From the NCBI RefSeq assembly GCF_003350925.1, contig NZ_KZ857178.1, positions 1 to 45,638 of the forward strand: a DNA stretch of 45,638 nucleotides, given 5' to 3'. Positions 1 to 9,462 of this stretch are shown here, in pieces. The notes beneath the pieces are model-generated. The model did not search any database and was not told the DNA's origin. It was given only the letters and a program-made list of their open reading frames with translations. The stretch's first letter is position 1. Every line of letters begins with the position of its first letter. Source of the stretch: Dyella tabacisoli. GTDB lineage: Bacteria > Pseudomonadota > Gammaproteobacteria > Xanthomonadales > Rhodanobacteraceae. Both the position numbers and the translations under genes were made by a program.

Positions 1-1
1 C

Positions 2-90
2 CTGCTTGCAGGGGGAGGCTGGGAGGGGGTGCAACCTCGCCGCAAGATTGAACCCCTCCCCAACCCTCCCCTGCTAGCAGGGGAGGGGGC
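2..90. repeat. GC-rich palindromic repeat pair (REP-like)
   Basis: Two GC-rich palindromic units lie back to back. The first has a TGCAGGGGGAGG core followed by CTGGGAGGGGG. The second, at about 51-90, reads CCCCTCCCC, AACCCTCCCCTGC, a short TAGCA centre, then GGGGAGGGGG. Almost the same string occurs at the very end of the window (45589-45638), and related units lie at 18150-18188, 19865-19890 and 41284-41428. The arrangement is that of REP/BIME-type intergenic repeats. No RAYT transposase is visible here. Confidence 0.75.
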
Positions 91-168
91 CACGCTGCGT
101 CACCATCTCATTCCTCGGCGACTGCTCGCAGTCGCTCAAGAGTGCGCGCAGGACGCGCGCTGCTCTTC

Positions 169-415
169 GGGGCCCCTTTGCAGCGGTGAGGCTTGGACGA
201 CAAGGCCCGTAGGGGCATCGACACGGATGTCGATGCCTTTTCGCCAGTGCATGGATGCACTGTCGAAAAGCCCGGCCAAGCCTCACGCACTCGCAGGGCA
301 GGATGCCCGGAGAGCGCTGCATGGGGGTGCTCTTTCTTTTGGTTACTTTTCTTTGAGCAAGCAAAGAAAAGTGACTCGAGCCCCGGCAGGGGTTCGAAAA
401 CGCCGCAGGCGAACA
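169..415 (+). repeat. Structured ~240-bp repeat element, copy A
   Basis: This non-coding element contains several nested hairpins. P1 is an 11-bp outer stem (186-196 with 276-286). P2 is a 10-bp stem with a CGGA loop (214-223 with 228-237). P3 (237-252 with 255-270) has one mismatch. P4 is a 13-bp stem with one G-U pair (343-355 with 362-374), CTTTTCTTTG against CAAAGAAAAG. A second copy lies inverted at 19571-19803, with different stem sequences that still pair. The stretch 91-168 between this and the REP-like units holds nothing I can name. Open frames across 1-430 are shadows without a recognisable protein. Confidence 0.8.
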
Positions 416-432
416 ACCTAGCGACAACACCA

Positions 433-1083
433 CTACAACTTACGAACAACACTCAACCCCAAACCCCGATAATCAACCGCAACATCACCATGCACACGCC
501 CACCGCCACACCCATCAACCCAACGCACGACAAAGCGGCGACTCGCCGGAGCACCAGCCCCATCACCCTCGCGAACACCAAGACTAAGCGTGTGAGTAGC
601 CTCGTCACAACGCAGCGGAATACGCGAATAATGCCCCTGCTCATAACGATAATTGGTGCCCTCGTCCTCGTATAACGAAAAGCTGCCATCGGCACCGGTA
701 TAGACAAGAAGGGTCAGCGCAGCATCCGGCTTCTGCCCGGTGTACTGAATGTCCGGGCCAGTCGGCACAATCGCCCCGGCACGCACAAACAATGGCATGC
801 GCTCCAACGGCGCATCGGCGTCGATGCTTTGGCCGCCCGAATAACGCTTGCCGTGATTAAAGTCGTACCAGTCGGCTCCGGCCGGAAGGTAAACGGAGCG
901 GCTACGTGCGCCATATTGAGTGACCGGCGCGACCAGAAAAGCCGGGCCGAACATAAACTCGTCGTCGATATTTCGCACCTTCGCATCGGCGGCGAAATTC
1001 ATGACAAGTCCACGCATTATCATGCGACGTGGCGCAGCTCGCCAGCGCGGCGGCGAGCGGTCGCAGCAGATAACGGCGCACAT
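433..1083 (-). pseudogene. GH31 alpha-xylosidase, 3' remnant
   Basis: The reading frame encodes the C-terminal part of a glycoside hydrolase family 31 protein of the alpha-xylosidase type: the MRGLVMNF strand, DEFMFGPAFLVAPV, YLPAGADWYDF, PLFVRAGAIVPTGP, then the distal beta-sandwich. Only about 200 residues remain of an enzyme normally around 700-1000, and the whole catalytic barrel with its nucleophile and acid/base aspartates is absent. The first ~20 residues of the frame do not look like GH31. The alternative frame there reads RRYLLRPLAAALAS, which resembles the GH31 RYRLLPYIYSLAS segment, so a frameshift sits near 1025. The similarity starts within a few bases of the GH3 stop codon (TGATG), so the 5' part was probably deleted. 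An intact copy would remove alpha-1,6-xylose from xyloglucan oligosaccharides. Confidence 0.85.
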
Positions 1084-3584
1084 CAGTTTCCCATCGTGAT
1101 GGCGGTCGACAGCGGCGTATCGTTGGAGGCGTTGCCGACGTGGATCTCGAAACGCGCGAGGTCGACCTTCCAGCCGTGACTGGTCACGTCGTACCAGGCA
1201 AATGCGCGACGGTTCAGTGGCAACTCGACGTGGGTGGTCTGTCCCGCCGCCAGGCGTACTTTTCGGAAGGCCTTCAATTCGCGTGCCGGCCGTGCGACTT
1301 TCGCGCCCGGCTCGCCGACATAGACTTGCGCCACTTCGGCGGCCTCGCGCGTGCCGGTGTTGGTGACATCGAATGACACCGTTACCTCGCCCTCGCGCGT
1401 CGCGATGGCGGGCTTCACCTGCAGATTCGAGAAACGGAAACTGCTGTAGGTGAGGCCGTAGCCGAAGGGATATAGCGGCTGCGGCTTGCGCGGCTGGCTG
1501 GTGTACCAGCGGTAGCCAAGAAAGACGCCTTCGCCGTATTTCACCGTCGGGTTGCTGCCCGGCGCATGCGCGGGTGCGTCGTACCAGTCGTGAGTCGGAT
1601 TATCGCGCCAAGCACGCTCGAAACTGATCGGAAGCTTGCCTTCGGGCGAGCGCTGACCCAGCAGTACCTCAGCGACGGCACGGCCACCCTGCTGTCCTGG
1701 ATACCAGCTCTGCAGCAGGGCCGGCACTTTGCCGAGCCAGCGATCGGTGGCATAGGCGCCGCCCGAATTCACGGTAACCACGGTGCGCGGGTTGACCGCG
1801 GCGATGGCCTGGATCAGCGCCTCCTGTCCCCACGGCAGATCGAAAGTGCGGTCGAAGGCTTCACTTTCCGAGTTGCCATCGAAACCGACTGCGACCACCG
1901 CGGCATCGGCATGTCTGGCCATCTCTACCGCATCGGCGGAAACCAATTCGTTCACCGCGACTACCCCCAGACCGATGCGGCTGTAGCTGACATCCGGCTG
2001 GTAATCCAGGCGCACATCGACTGACGCACCGGCCTTCAGCGCCACGGTGGCAAACAACGGCGCCTGTCCTTCGCGATGCGGCTGGGTAATCACCGGTTTG
2101 CCATCGACGAAAAGCGTATAGGCATCCAGGCTGGCCGCTGCGGCGAGGAAGATGTAGTCGCCATCGTGGGCGGGGACGAAGCGGCCGCTCCAGCGAATGC
2201 TGCGGCGATCGACCGCCGGGGTGGTCCATAGCTCGGGCTTCCATTGATCCAGATGCGCATCGACCGCGCGCGACTCGGGCTTGCCGGCGAAATCGGCATT
2301 GGCGAAATTCTCTCTGACGAGACCCGGCTGACCATCGCTGGTACGGAAATTCGTTTGCTTGAACACCTCATCGGGCGAAGGCAGGCCGCGCTTGTACAGC
2401 ACTTTTACCTGATCGCCTGCCGCAGCGGCCAAGCCGGTGAGCGCGCTGGTAGGCGCGAAGGCTTCGACATGCGAACTTCCGCCGGCCGATGCAATGGCCG
2501 GATACGCATTGGGACCGATCAGTGCAATGGTTTTTACGTGCGCGTCAAAAGGCAAGGCGTGATGCTCGTTCTTCAACAGCACCAGCGCCTCGCGCGCGGC
2601 ATCGAGCGCCACCGCGTCGTTTTGCAGGCTATCGCGTGGCAATGTGAGGTCGGTCTGCGCACGATCGAAGAAGCCAAAGCGCACGGCGGTGCGCAGGATA
2701 CGGCGTACCTTGTCGTCGAGATCGGCTAACGAAAGCGTACCGTTGCGCAGCAGCGGCAACAGCAGTTCGGGCTTCATCGCGGTCGCGGCCGGCATCTCCA
2801 GATCGAGCCCGGCCTTGAATGCCTTTACGCCATCGTGGGTCGCTTCCCAGTCGGACATAAAAATGCCGTCGAAGCCCCAGTCGCGCTTGAGGATGCCGTC
2901 GCTGATCGTACGGTTCTCGGTCAGATAGTCGCCATTGACCAGGTTGTAGCTACCCATCACTGCACCGACGTGCGCATCCTTCACCGCCATTTCAAAGGCA
3001 GGCAGATAGATTTCGCGCAGCGTGCGTTCGTCAATAAGCGTGTTCAGATGGCGGCGGTCGTATTCGGAGTTGTTGGCGGCGAAGTGCTTCACCGTCGCCA
3101 CCACGCCCTGGCTCTGGATGCCGTCGATGACGCCAACGGCGATGTTTCCGGCAAGCAACGGGTCTTCGCCGTAGTACTCCATGTTCCTGCCGTTTTGCGG
3201 CGCGCGATACATGTTTACGCCAGGGCCGAGAATGAAATGGAAACCGCGCGCGCGCGCATCGCGTCCCATGGCTTCGCCGACACGTTGCGCCAACGCCGGA
3301 TCCCAGGTGGCGGCGAGGGCGATGCCCGCCGCATAAGCTGTCGAAGGCCCATCGCCGCGCACGCCAGAGGGGCCGTCGGACATCGCCAGTTTCGGTAGCC
3401 CAATCGCCGGCACCGCACGGATATGGAAATTATCGACGCCGCCAAGCAGCTCGACTTTCTGCTCAAGGCTGAGCTTGCCGAGCATGCCGTCGACCCGGCT
3501 GTCGCCGGCCGGGTCCGAGGTTGCGGCGGAAATCTGTGCGGCGCACAGGCAGGAAAGAACGGTGGCTAGCAGCTTGCGACGCAT
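1083..3584 (-). CDS. GH3 beta-glucosidase with PA14 insert
   Basis: A secreted glycoside hydrolase family 3 enzyme of 833 residues, predicted to release terminal beta-linked glucose from trimmed xyloglucan oligosaccharides in the periplasm. It has a signal peptide (residues 1-21, cut after AQISA). The GH3 N-domain carries DGPSGVRGDGP, KHF (about 166) and the nucleophile Asp245 in IFMSDWEATHDG. The (alpha/beta)6 domain is interrupted by a PA14 domain at about 415-540. An acidic GNSESEAFD segment near 570-576 probably supplies the acid/base, and a fibronectin III-like domain closes the protein. PA14 inserts are known in a GH3 subgroup where they shape the active site. Its start lies 15 bases after the GH35 stop, and its stop abuts the GH31 remnant, as expected for the distal part of the operon. 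Confidence 0.93.
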   Translation of the reverse strand: MRRKLLATVLSCLCAAQISAATSDPAGDSRVDGMLGKLSLEQKVELLGGVDNFHIRAVPAIGLPKLAMSDGPSGVRGDGPSTAYAAGIALAATWDPALAQRVGEAMGRDARARGFHFILGPGVNMYRAPQNGRNMEYYGEDPLLAGNIAVGVIDGIQSQGVVATVKHFAANNSEYDRRHLNTLIDERTLREIYLPAFEMAVKDAHVGAVMGSYNLVNGDYLTENRTISDGILKRDWGFDGIFMSDWEATHDGVKAFKAGLDLEMPAATAMKPELLLPLLRNGTLSLADLDDKVRRILRTAVRFGFFDRAQTDLTLPRDSLQNDAVALDAAREALVLLKNEHHALPFDAHVKTIALIGPNAYPAIASAGGSSHVEAFAPTSALTGLAAAAGDQVKVLYKRGLPSPDEVFKQTNFRTSDGQPGLVRENFANADFAGKPESRAVDAHLDQWKPELWTTPAVDRRSIRWSGRFVPAHDGDYIFLAAAASLDAYTLFVDGKPVITQPHREGQAPLFATVALKAGASVDVRLDYQPDVSYSRIGLGVVAVNELVSADAVEMARHADAAVVAVGFDGNSESEAFDRTFDLPWGQEALIQAIAAVNPRTVVTVNSGGAYATDRWLGKVPALLQSWYPGQQGGRAVAEVLLGQRSPEGKLPISFERAWRDNPTHDWYDAPAHAPGSNPTVKYGEGVFLGYRWYTSQPRKPQPLYPFGYGLTYSSFRFSNLQVKPAIATREGEVTVSFDVTNTGTREAAEVAQVYVGEPGAKVARPARELKAFRKVRLAAGQTTHVELPLNRRAFAWYDVTSHGWKVDLARFEIHVGNASNDTPLSTAITMGN

Positions 3585-3599
3585 AATCGACAGCGTTCC

Positions 3600-5219
3600 T
3601 CAGTAGGTGGCGAGCTTGACGCGCAGCACCTGCGGCGCGCTGGTGAAGTTGAGCCCGTAATCGGTCTGGTCGCCGTTCCACAGGCGCTGGAAAATCCACT
3701 GGCCGTTTTCGTAATGGCCTTCCTCCACTCGTTCGAGTAGAAACCGACGATTCTGATGCTGTTTGCCGGCAGAGAAATTCACCCGCGCGTGAAAGCCGGT
3801 GACCAGGTATTCGTTCTTGCCTATTTCGGCTATCAGCACGCCGCCCGTTGGTTGCGGGTTGCCGGTCGGCGGATCGACCCCGAACTGCAACTGGCCGTAG
3901 CCGATATGCACCTGCCAGTCGCCTAGATCGAGATCGCTCTCGTGCGTCTGCTCCGGCTCGGCGGCACCCCATACTTTGCCGGCATAGGCCCATGCAGCCA
4001 GTTGCCCGGACATCGGCGCGAGCAGGCGATAATTGGCGGCGAAGGCCTCGATCGTTTCGGCGTCGACCTTGCGCGCGCCAAGCGGAAAATTCGCATAGCC
4101 GGTGAAATCCATGCCGAACGGGGCGAAACCGATGCCGCCGTGTCCGAAGGTGGCGAAGGCATAGCGCGCATAGGCCGGTGCGTTGCCGGTTTCGGCCACG
4201 TACAAGGCGTTGTCGTTGCGCCGATAGCGGTCGAGCACAGCCATGTATTTGTCGTACTGCGGCATATAGATGTCCGGCGCCAGCACATCCAGCGATGGCG
4301 CGGCGGCCTTCCATACGGTGAGTACGTTGTCGGAGGGACCACCGCTGGCATAGCCGCCGGGCGGCCCCGGATGAAACGGATCGCGCAAGGCGGCATTGGC
4401 GTACATCGGCAGCGGATACACCGCCTTGCCGGCGGCGGCGACATGATCGATGTAATGCGCTATCGACCACGCGTGGAAAAACTCATCGGCATCGTTGCCG
4501 AACACTTGCCGCCAAGTTCCCGCCGACTTGCCCGTCGCATGCAGCAAAGCCTCGGGTACCTGCTGCTGTATTAAAGCGTCGGTCGCCGATGAGTGATCGC
4601 GATCGGAACCGTAGGTGCCTGATTCGTTTTCGACCTGGACCATGATGACCGTGTGCCGCTCACCATCGATCTGCTTGAGATGCGTCATCAACTGCACAAA
4701 CGCTTTGCTGTCGGCATCGCGCGTGGCCTGCGCGTGCGGCGAAAGTGAGTTGAGCGTTTTGCCATCGCGGGCGACAACGCGTGGAAAACGCTGATTGTCC
4801 AGCTTGACCCACGCCGGCGCATAGCTCGGGCCATTGTTTTTCCAGGTGCCGAACCACAGCAGTACCAGACGCACGTGGTGCGCGCGGGCCTGCGCGAGCA
4901 GCGTATCGAGATAGCTGAAATCGAACCGGCCTTCGCGCGGCTCGATCTGCTCCCAGGCCATCGGCACCAGCACGGTATTGGCCTGTAGCTGATCGATGGC
5001 AGGCCACACCTGATCCATCATGGCCGGCCATGCGCTGGAGTTGTTCACCTGCGCGCCAAGCAAGAGATAGGGTTTGCCGTCGACCAGCAGCGCGTGCCGC
5101 CCCTGCTCGCTGACGATGCGCGGCATCGGTTCGGCGGCCTGCGCAAGACTGGCCATGCACAACAGCACGGTAAACAGCGGCATCAGCCCACGGCGGCGAA
5201 ACAGGATGATCTTCGGCAT
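3600..5219 (-). CDS. GH35 beta-galactosidase (xyloglucan locus)
   Basis: A 539-residue GH35 enzyme with a DUF5597-type C-terminal part, predicted to remove beta-galactose from the side chains of imported xyloglucan oligosaccharides. A signal peptide spans residues 1-28 (ending SLAQA), so the protein is periplasmic. The TIM barrel begins with LLLGAQVNN and [17 protein letters not shown]. Glu199 in MVQVENESG is the likely acid/base and Glu343 in YVAETGNAP the likely nucleophile. The last ~130 residues form a beta-sandwich domain. The gene starts five bases after the esterase stop codon. GH35 enzymes of this size are the galactosidase component of the Xanthomonas xyloglucan locus. Substrate is inferred from context, as pectic or arabinogalactan chains would also fit the family. 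Confidence 0.9.
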   Translation of the reverse strand: MPKIILFRRRGLMPLFTVLLCMASLAQAAEPMPRIVSEQGRHALLVDGKPYLLLGAQVNNSSAWPAMMDQVWPAIDQLQANTVLVPMAWEQIEPREGRFDFSYLDTLLAQARAHHVRLVLLWFGTWKNNGPSYAPAWVKLDNQRFPRVVARDGKTLNSLSPHAQATRDADSKAFVQLMTHLKQIDGERHTVIMVQVENESGTYGSDRDHSSATDALIQQQVPEALLHATGKSAGTWRQVFGNDADEFFHAWSIAHYIDHVAAAGKAVYPLPMYANAALRDPFHPGPPGGYASGGPSDNVLTVWKAAAPSLDVLAPDIYMPQYDKYMAVLDRYRRNDNALYVAETGNAPAYARYAFATFGHGGIGFAPFGMDFTGYANFPLGARKVDAETIEAFAANYRLLAPMSGQLAAWAYAGKVWGAAEPEQTHESDLDLGDWQVHIGYGQLQFGVDPPTGNPQPTGGVLIAEIGKNEYLVTGFHARVNFSAGKQHQNRRFLLERVEEGHYENGQWIFQRLWNGDQTDYGLNFTSAPQVLRVKLATY

Positions 5220-5224
5220 ACGCT

Positions 5225-7156
5225 TTACCAGCTATCGGTGCGGAATGGCGAAGCAGGCAAGCCGGCTTCGTTGACGAGATTGGCGTTTACCGGGTTGTCG
5301 CTCCAGCCGTAGCGCACCGCCGCGGGTTCGACGCCGTCGGGCGCCTCGACAACGACGGTATCGCCTTCCACGCGTGCGGCTGCGGCATGAAAGTGGCGGT
5401 CGGCACCGGCAACGCTGAACCCGGCGAGCGCTTGCGCCGCACGAACCGACAGCGGGCTGCCGCCGGTATCGAAATGCAGACGAATCTGCTTGTTCTCCAT
5501 TTGCATCGCGCGATATACCGGGCCTTGGTAAACCAACGTTTCGCCATAGACGACATGACGCGCGGCCAAGGCCAGGCGATGCCCCACCGTCTGCTTGTCG
5601 GTGGGGTGGATATCCGAGGGGTTGCCGACGTCGATCGTCACGGCCTGCGCCGTGGCCGGTAGCGTCAGCGCGCTCGATTGCGATTCGCGCAGCATCGCCC
5701 AGGGACTGCTTGTCGGTGTGTCTCCGCCGGAAATCCAATTGGCCAGTTGCACCCACAAGAACGGCAACGCAGGCTGCATAAAGTCTCGTCGCCATTGCGC
5801 GATCAGCGCGGGGAACTGCTGGCGATAGTGAAACGCCTGCAGCTCTTGGGCGTTCGACTCGCCTTGATACCAAAGCACACCGCGCACGGACAGCGGCAAC
5901 AGCGGATGGATCATCTTGTTATAGAGCAAGGTGTCGATCTGATTCCTGCTCTGCATGGGCACCAGAGTCACCGCCGCAGGGCGAAATTTCCACGTCGCAG
6001 CCAAGGGCCGACGCGGACCTTTCGCAGGCTGGATATACAACATCGATGCCTCGCCATGAATGCCGCCGCCAGCGCCCAGATCCTCGACTCGTATGGCCAG
6101 CGAGTTGCGCCCCGCGTGCAATACGCCCGCGGCGATGCGATAGGCCCGCTCGCCGTTCCACGCGCGCTCGGTGCTTCCTACCAGGCTGCCGTTGACCCAG
6201 GTGCGATCCGAATCGTCGATCATCGCCAGGCCGAGTGTGATGCCGTCGGCGGCTTCGGCGGCGCTCAACGTAAACGTGGTGCGATACCACGCGATACCGT
6301 CCATGCCGTAGTAACCGAGCGATTCCCAATAGGCAGGTACGGCGATATCGGCCCAGTCAGTTTCATCCAGCGATGCGGCTGAATAGTCCGCTGCATTTTT
6401 GTCGTTGGACTTCAGTACCTCCGGCCAGCGTGCAAGACGGGCGCGCGTGGCGGCCAGGGCCGCCTCTTCGGCGGCGTCTTCGCGTTCGAGGCGTGCCTTG
6501 CTGGCGATCGGGTCGACACCGGCGGTGCGCGCATCCATCCACGGCTCGATGCGGCTACCGCCCCAGCTACTGTTGACGATGCCTATCGGCACCTTCTGGT
6601 CGATGCGGATCTCACGGGCGAAGAACCACGCCACCGCCGAGAAATCGCCTGCGGTGGCTGCGGAGGCGGCGACCCAACGGCCACCGGGAAGGCGGTCGGA
6701 GGGCTCGGTGGCCCAGGCATGCGGCACTTTGAATTGACGTATCAAAGAGTCATTGGCTTGCGCCATCTCACTCTGCGCATTGCCCGCATGGGCAAGCTCG
6801 AACTCCATATTCGACTGACCCGACGCGATATACACATCACCCACCCACACGTCATGGACGATACGAGTGTCGGTGCCGCCATGGACAGTCAGTTCGTACG
6901 GCCCGCCCGCGCCATGTGCCGGCAATACGGCGAGCCAGCGTCCATCGGCAGCGGCCGAAATGTCGCTGTGTTGACCATCGAAAACCACCTGCACCTTAGC
7001 GCCCGGCTCGCTCCAACCCCATACGCGCATGGGCTGGTCGCGCTGCAGTACGGCGCCGTCGGCGAAGATCAGCGGCAATTCGACGGTTGCCCGCGCCAGC
7101 AACGGCGCAGCGAACAACGCGGCAACAAGACCCCGGCAGGCAAGTGATTTCATCAT
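5225..7156 (-). CDS. CE20-type acetyl-xyloglucan esterase (SGNH, 'sialate O-acetylesterase'-like)
   Basis: A 643-residue SGNH-hydrolase-fold esterase, of the kind usually named sialate O-acetylesterase. In the Xanthomonas xyloglucan locus the equivalent protein founded family CE20 and removes acetyl groups from xyloglucan oligosaccharides. A signal peptide [15 protein letters not shown]...ARA leads into a short beta domain. The nucleophile is Ser115 in [11 protein letters not shown], and the Asp515/His517 pair lies in [11 protein letters not shown]. Between the two halves is a jelly-roll insertion ([20 protein letters not shown]), a feature of CE20. The open frame extends upstream to 7714, but the ATG at 7156 overlaps the GH74 stop (ATGA) and begins the signal peptide, so I place the start there; a second ATG at 7153 is equally possible. 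Confidence 0.9.
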   Translation of the reverse strand: MMKSLACRGLVAALFAAPLLARATVELPLIFADGAVLQRDQPMRVWGWSEPGAKVQVVFDGQHSDISAAADGRWLAVLPAHGAGGPYELTVHGGTDTRIVHDVWVGDVYIASGQSNMEFELAHAGNAQSEMAQANDSLIRQFKVPHAWATEPSDRLPGGRWVAASAATAGDFSAVAWFFAREIRIDQKVPIGIVNSSWGGSRIEPWMDARTAGVDPIASKARLEREDAAEEAALAATRARLARWPEVLKSNDKNAADYSAASLDETDWADIAVPAYWESLGYYGMDGIAWYRTTFTLSAAEAADGITLGLAMIDDSDRTWVNGSLVGSTERAWNGERAYRIAAGVLHAGRNSLAIRVEDLGAGGGIHGEASMLYIQPAKGPRRPLAATWKFRPAAVTLVPMQSRNQIDTLLYNKMIHPLLPLSVRGVLWYQGESNAQELQAFHYRQQFPALIAQWRRDFMQPALPFLWVQLANWISGGDTPTSSPWAMLRESQSSALTLPATAQAVTIDVGNPSDIHPTDKQTVGHRLALAARHVVYGETLVYQGPVYRAMQMENKQIRLHFDTGGSPLSVRAAQALAGFSVAGADRHFHAAAARVEGDTVVVEAPDGVEPAAVRYGWSDNPVNANLVNEAGLPASPFRTDSW

Positions 7157-9462
7157 GGCTTTTCCGCGAGCTGCGATGGGTCGCCGTAGAACATGCCCCG
7201 GCCACCGGTGCTGAAATAGACGCGACCGTACAAACGCGGGTCGCCACTGAGATGACTGATCCTGCCGTAGCGATGCGCATCGTCGTCGATACGTTGCCAA
7301 TGCACGCCGGCATCGACGGAACGAAATATGCCTTGCACTCCCTGATGCCGCCCGGCGGCGAATAGCGTCGGCTCGGCCTGGCCCGCTGCAGGCGCACCGA
7401 AACCGAAGGCATCCACACCTGACAGGCCTTCTATCGGCGCCAACAGGCTGCCGTCGTCGCGACCACGCAACAGCCCCCGGTCGCGACTGCTCAAGTACAA
7501 CACGCCTGCGGCATCGGGCGCGGCATAGAGTTGCAGGTACTCGCGCCCTTGCGCTGCGGCGGCGAGTGCACCGTCTATCGGCGCGAAGTGCTCGCCGCCA
7601 TCGTGGCTGACGAAGATTTTCCCGGCTGCTGCGTCGTAGGCGTAGAAGCGCTTGGCATCGATGCGATCTGCCAGCACATACGCATGTATGGACAAGCCAG
7701 TCACCGCCGACCAATGCTGGCCGAAGTCACCGGTGCGGTACGCCGGCCGCGCATGATCGGGAAACCACAGTACCGCGCTGCCGTCAGCGGCTATGGCGAT
7801 GCTGCCGGCGCCGTCACCTTCGGGTGGTTTACCACCTTCAGGTGGATCGCTGGCGAATGCCTGCCAATGGACCCCGCCATCGCGCGAATAGGCGGCATGA
7901 ATCGCCGGCCCAAAAGGCTTGCGCAATCGCCCGCTGCGCACGATCCATGCCGGCGCTTGCCCGGCATAGTCGATGCTTTCGCTGTTCGCATAACGCGGCG
8001 GTGCATCGAACTGCAGCGGTGCGGTATCCAGATCGTCATGCCGATAGCCATCCAGATCGCCCACGGCGCTCAGCAGATGCGCGCCTTGCGGCGGGCTGAT
8101 GAGGCCCAGCGGCACGGTCTCCTCCAGGCCGCGATCCTGGAATTGCCAATGCACAGTGCCGCCGTGATCGAGACTGCGCATGTCGCGGGAGGCCCAAATG
8201 CCGTAGCCGGTAACGAACAGCACGTGATCGGGGTTGTAGGGATCGATCTCGATCGAAGCCAGCCAATGCGGTGTGTGCTCGCGCGTCCATACGGCATCGC
8301 TGTAGTCGAACTGCGAATGTGGAAATACCGTTCGCCAATGGCGACCGCCGTCGATACTGCGGAACAGTTCGTCGCGCGGTGTGTAGTGCGCAAAGGTCGC
8401 CGTCATCAGCACGTTCGGGTCGCGCGGATCGACCGTCACCGCACCCCAGCCATAGCCGCTGGGGCCGTTGGCCGGACGCGGCCATGGCGTGATTTCGGTC
8501 CAATCCTGGTGCGTTGCGGATTGCCCGGCCGGGGTGTACTTCCACACCGCACCGTCATGCATGGTGTCGGGGCCTGGTTCGTCGCCGTAACTGAGGTAAT
8601 ACGCGCCATCGCCGCCGCGCACCATATGGTTGGGACGCAGACCTAGCGGCTGCCCCGGCACCGCGCTCCAACTGCGACCGCCATCGGTGGAACGGAACAG
8701 GCTGGTTTCGCGAGTGGATACGCCGGCATACAAGGTCGGTGTGGCTTGACCGGCGACGCCGCTGTCGGGGTCGAATCGCACGAACACGATGCCGATGGCC
8801 TGGCGCCGCCAGCTATTTTCCGCGCTGGCCGAGGGCGCGGTGGCCACGGCCGGAAAGCTCTCGACTTGGGTCCAGTGCGCGCCATGGTCGTCGCTGCGCC
8901 ACAGGCCCGCACTGCGCGAGCCGAAGAAGAGTACGCGGCCATCATGTGGATCGACCGCCAGCCGCTCGCCGTTGCCGCGACCCAGCTCGTTGCCGCCGAG
9001 TTTGAACGGCAGGTCGCTGCGCTCGAAATGGCGGCCGCGATCGCTGGAACGCAGGATCGCTCCGTTGCCGGCATCGTCGGTGGTGTAGGTGCCTGCAGCG
9101 AGATAAACCCGCTCCGGGTCGCTGGGATCGAGCGCGATGCTGTCGATGCCGAGCAGGTTCTGGTCTTGCGCGCCGATCCAATCGGTCAGCGCCACCCATT
9201 GCGCGCTGGCCTGATCCCAACGATAAGCGCCGCCCACATCGGTACGTGCGTAGTAGAGGTTGCGCTCGGTCGGATGAAAAGCCAGGCCACTGACGAAACC
9301 GCCGCCACCGATGCGCACACTGGCATAACGGTAGGCGACGGCATCGTCCGCGCGTGCAGACAGGCCAGCGCACAGGAGCAGCATGGCGGCGATGGCCTTC
9401 CATCCGCCGCTTCGCGCAGTCTGGCGCTGCGCGCAAAGTCCATCGCTCATTCCACTCATCAT
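7153..9462 (-). CDS. GH74 endo-xyloglucanase
   Basis: A 769-residue family 74 enzyme, which hydrolyses the glucan backbone of xyloglucan in the endo mode, probably outside the cell. A signal peptide follows a short charged leader (hydrophobic stretch about 23-35, ending LSARA). The tandem seven-bladed propellers show repeated 'SxDGGxxW' blade motifs, as in RSTDGGRSWSAV and RSIDGGRHWRTV. The conserved acidic residues are visible: Asp75 in YYARTDVGGAYRWD and the aspartates of GDLDGYRHDDL near 469-476, matching the two catalytic positions of GH74. Length is normal for a one-module enzyme, with no carbohydrate-binding module. The ATG overlaps the receptor stop by one base (TGATG), so the two are translationally coupled. 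GH74 is the signature gene for assigning this locus to xyloglucan. Confidence 0.93.
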   Translation of the reverse strand: MMSGMSDGLCAQRQTARSGGWKAIAAMLLLCAGLSARADDAVAYRYASVRIGGGGFVSGLAFHPTERNLYYARTDVGGAYRWDQASAQWVALTDWIGAQDQNLLGIDSIALDPSDPERVYLAAGTYTTDDAGNGAILRSSDRGRHFERSDLPFKLGGNELGRGNGERLAVDPHDGRVLFFGSRSAGLWRSDDHGAHWTQVESFPAVATAPSASAENSWRRQAIGIVFVRFDPDSGVAGQATPTLYAGVSTRETSLFRSTDGGRSWSAVPGQPLGLRPNHMVRGGDGAYYLSYGDEPGPDTMHDGAVWKYTPAGQSATHQDWTEITPWPRPANGPSGYGWGAVTVDPRDPNVLMTATFAHYTPRDELFRSIDGGRHWRTVFPHSQFDYSDAVWTREHTPHWLASIEIDPYNPDHVLFVTGYGIWASRDMRSLDHGGTVHWQFQDRGLEETVPLGLISPPQGAHLLSAVGDLDGYRHDDLDTAPLQFDAPPRYANSESIDYAGQAPAWIVRSGRLRKPFGPAIHAAYSRDGGVHWQAFASDPPEGGKPPEGDGAGSIAIAADGSAVLWFPDHARPAYRTGDFGQHWSAVTGLSIHAYVLADRIDAKRFYAYDAAAGKIFVSHDGGEHFAPIDGALAAAAQGREYLQLYAAPDAAGVLYLSSRDRGLLRGRDDGSLLAPIEGLSGVDAFGFGAPAAGQAEPTLFAAGRHQGVQGIFRSVDAGVHWQRIDDDAHRYGRISHLSGDPRLYGRVYFSTGGRGMFYGDPSQLAEKP

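Noticed and set aside
169-415. CRISPR-like array
   Set aside because: The repeats are hairpin arms of one element, not evenly spaced identical repeats with unique spacers.
7157-7714. N-terminal extension of the esterase frame up to 7714
   Set aside because: The extra ~186 residues lie inside the GH74 gene, have Arg/Cys-rich shadow composition, and precede a clear signal peptide at 7156.
7531-8646. 371-codon open frame opposite GH74
   Set aside because: Shadow of the GH74 gene, which has its family motifs in the other frame.
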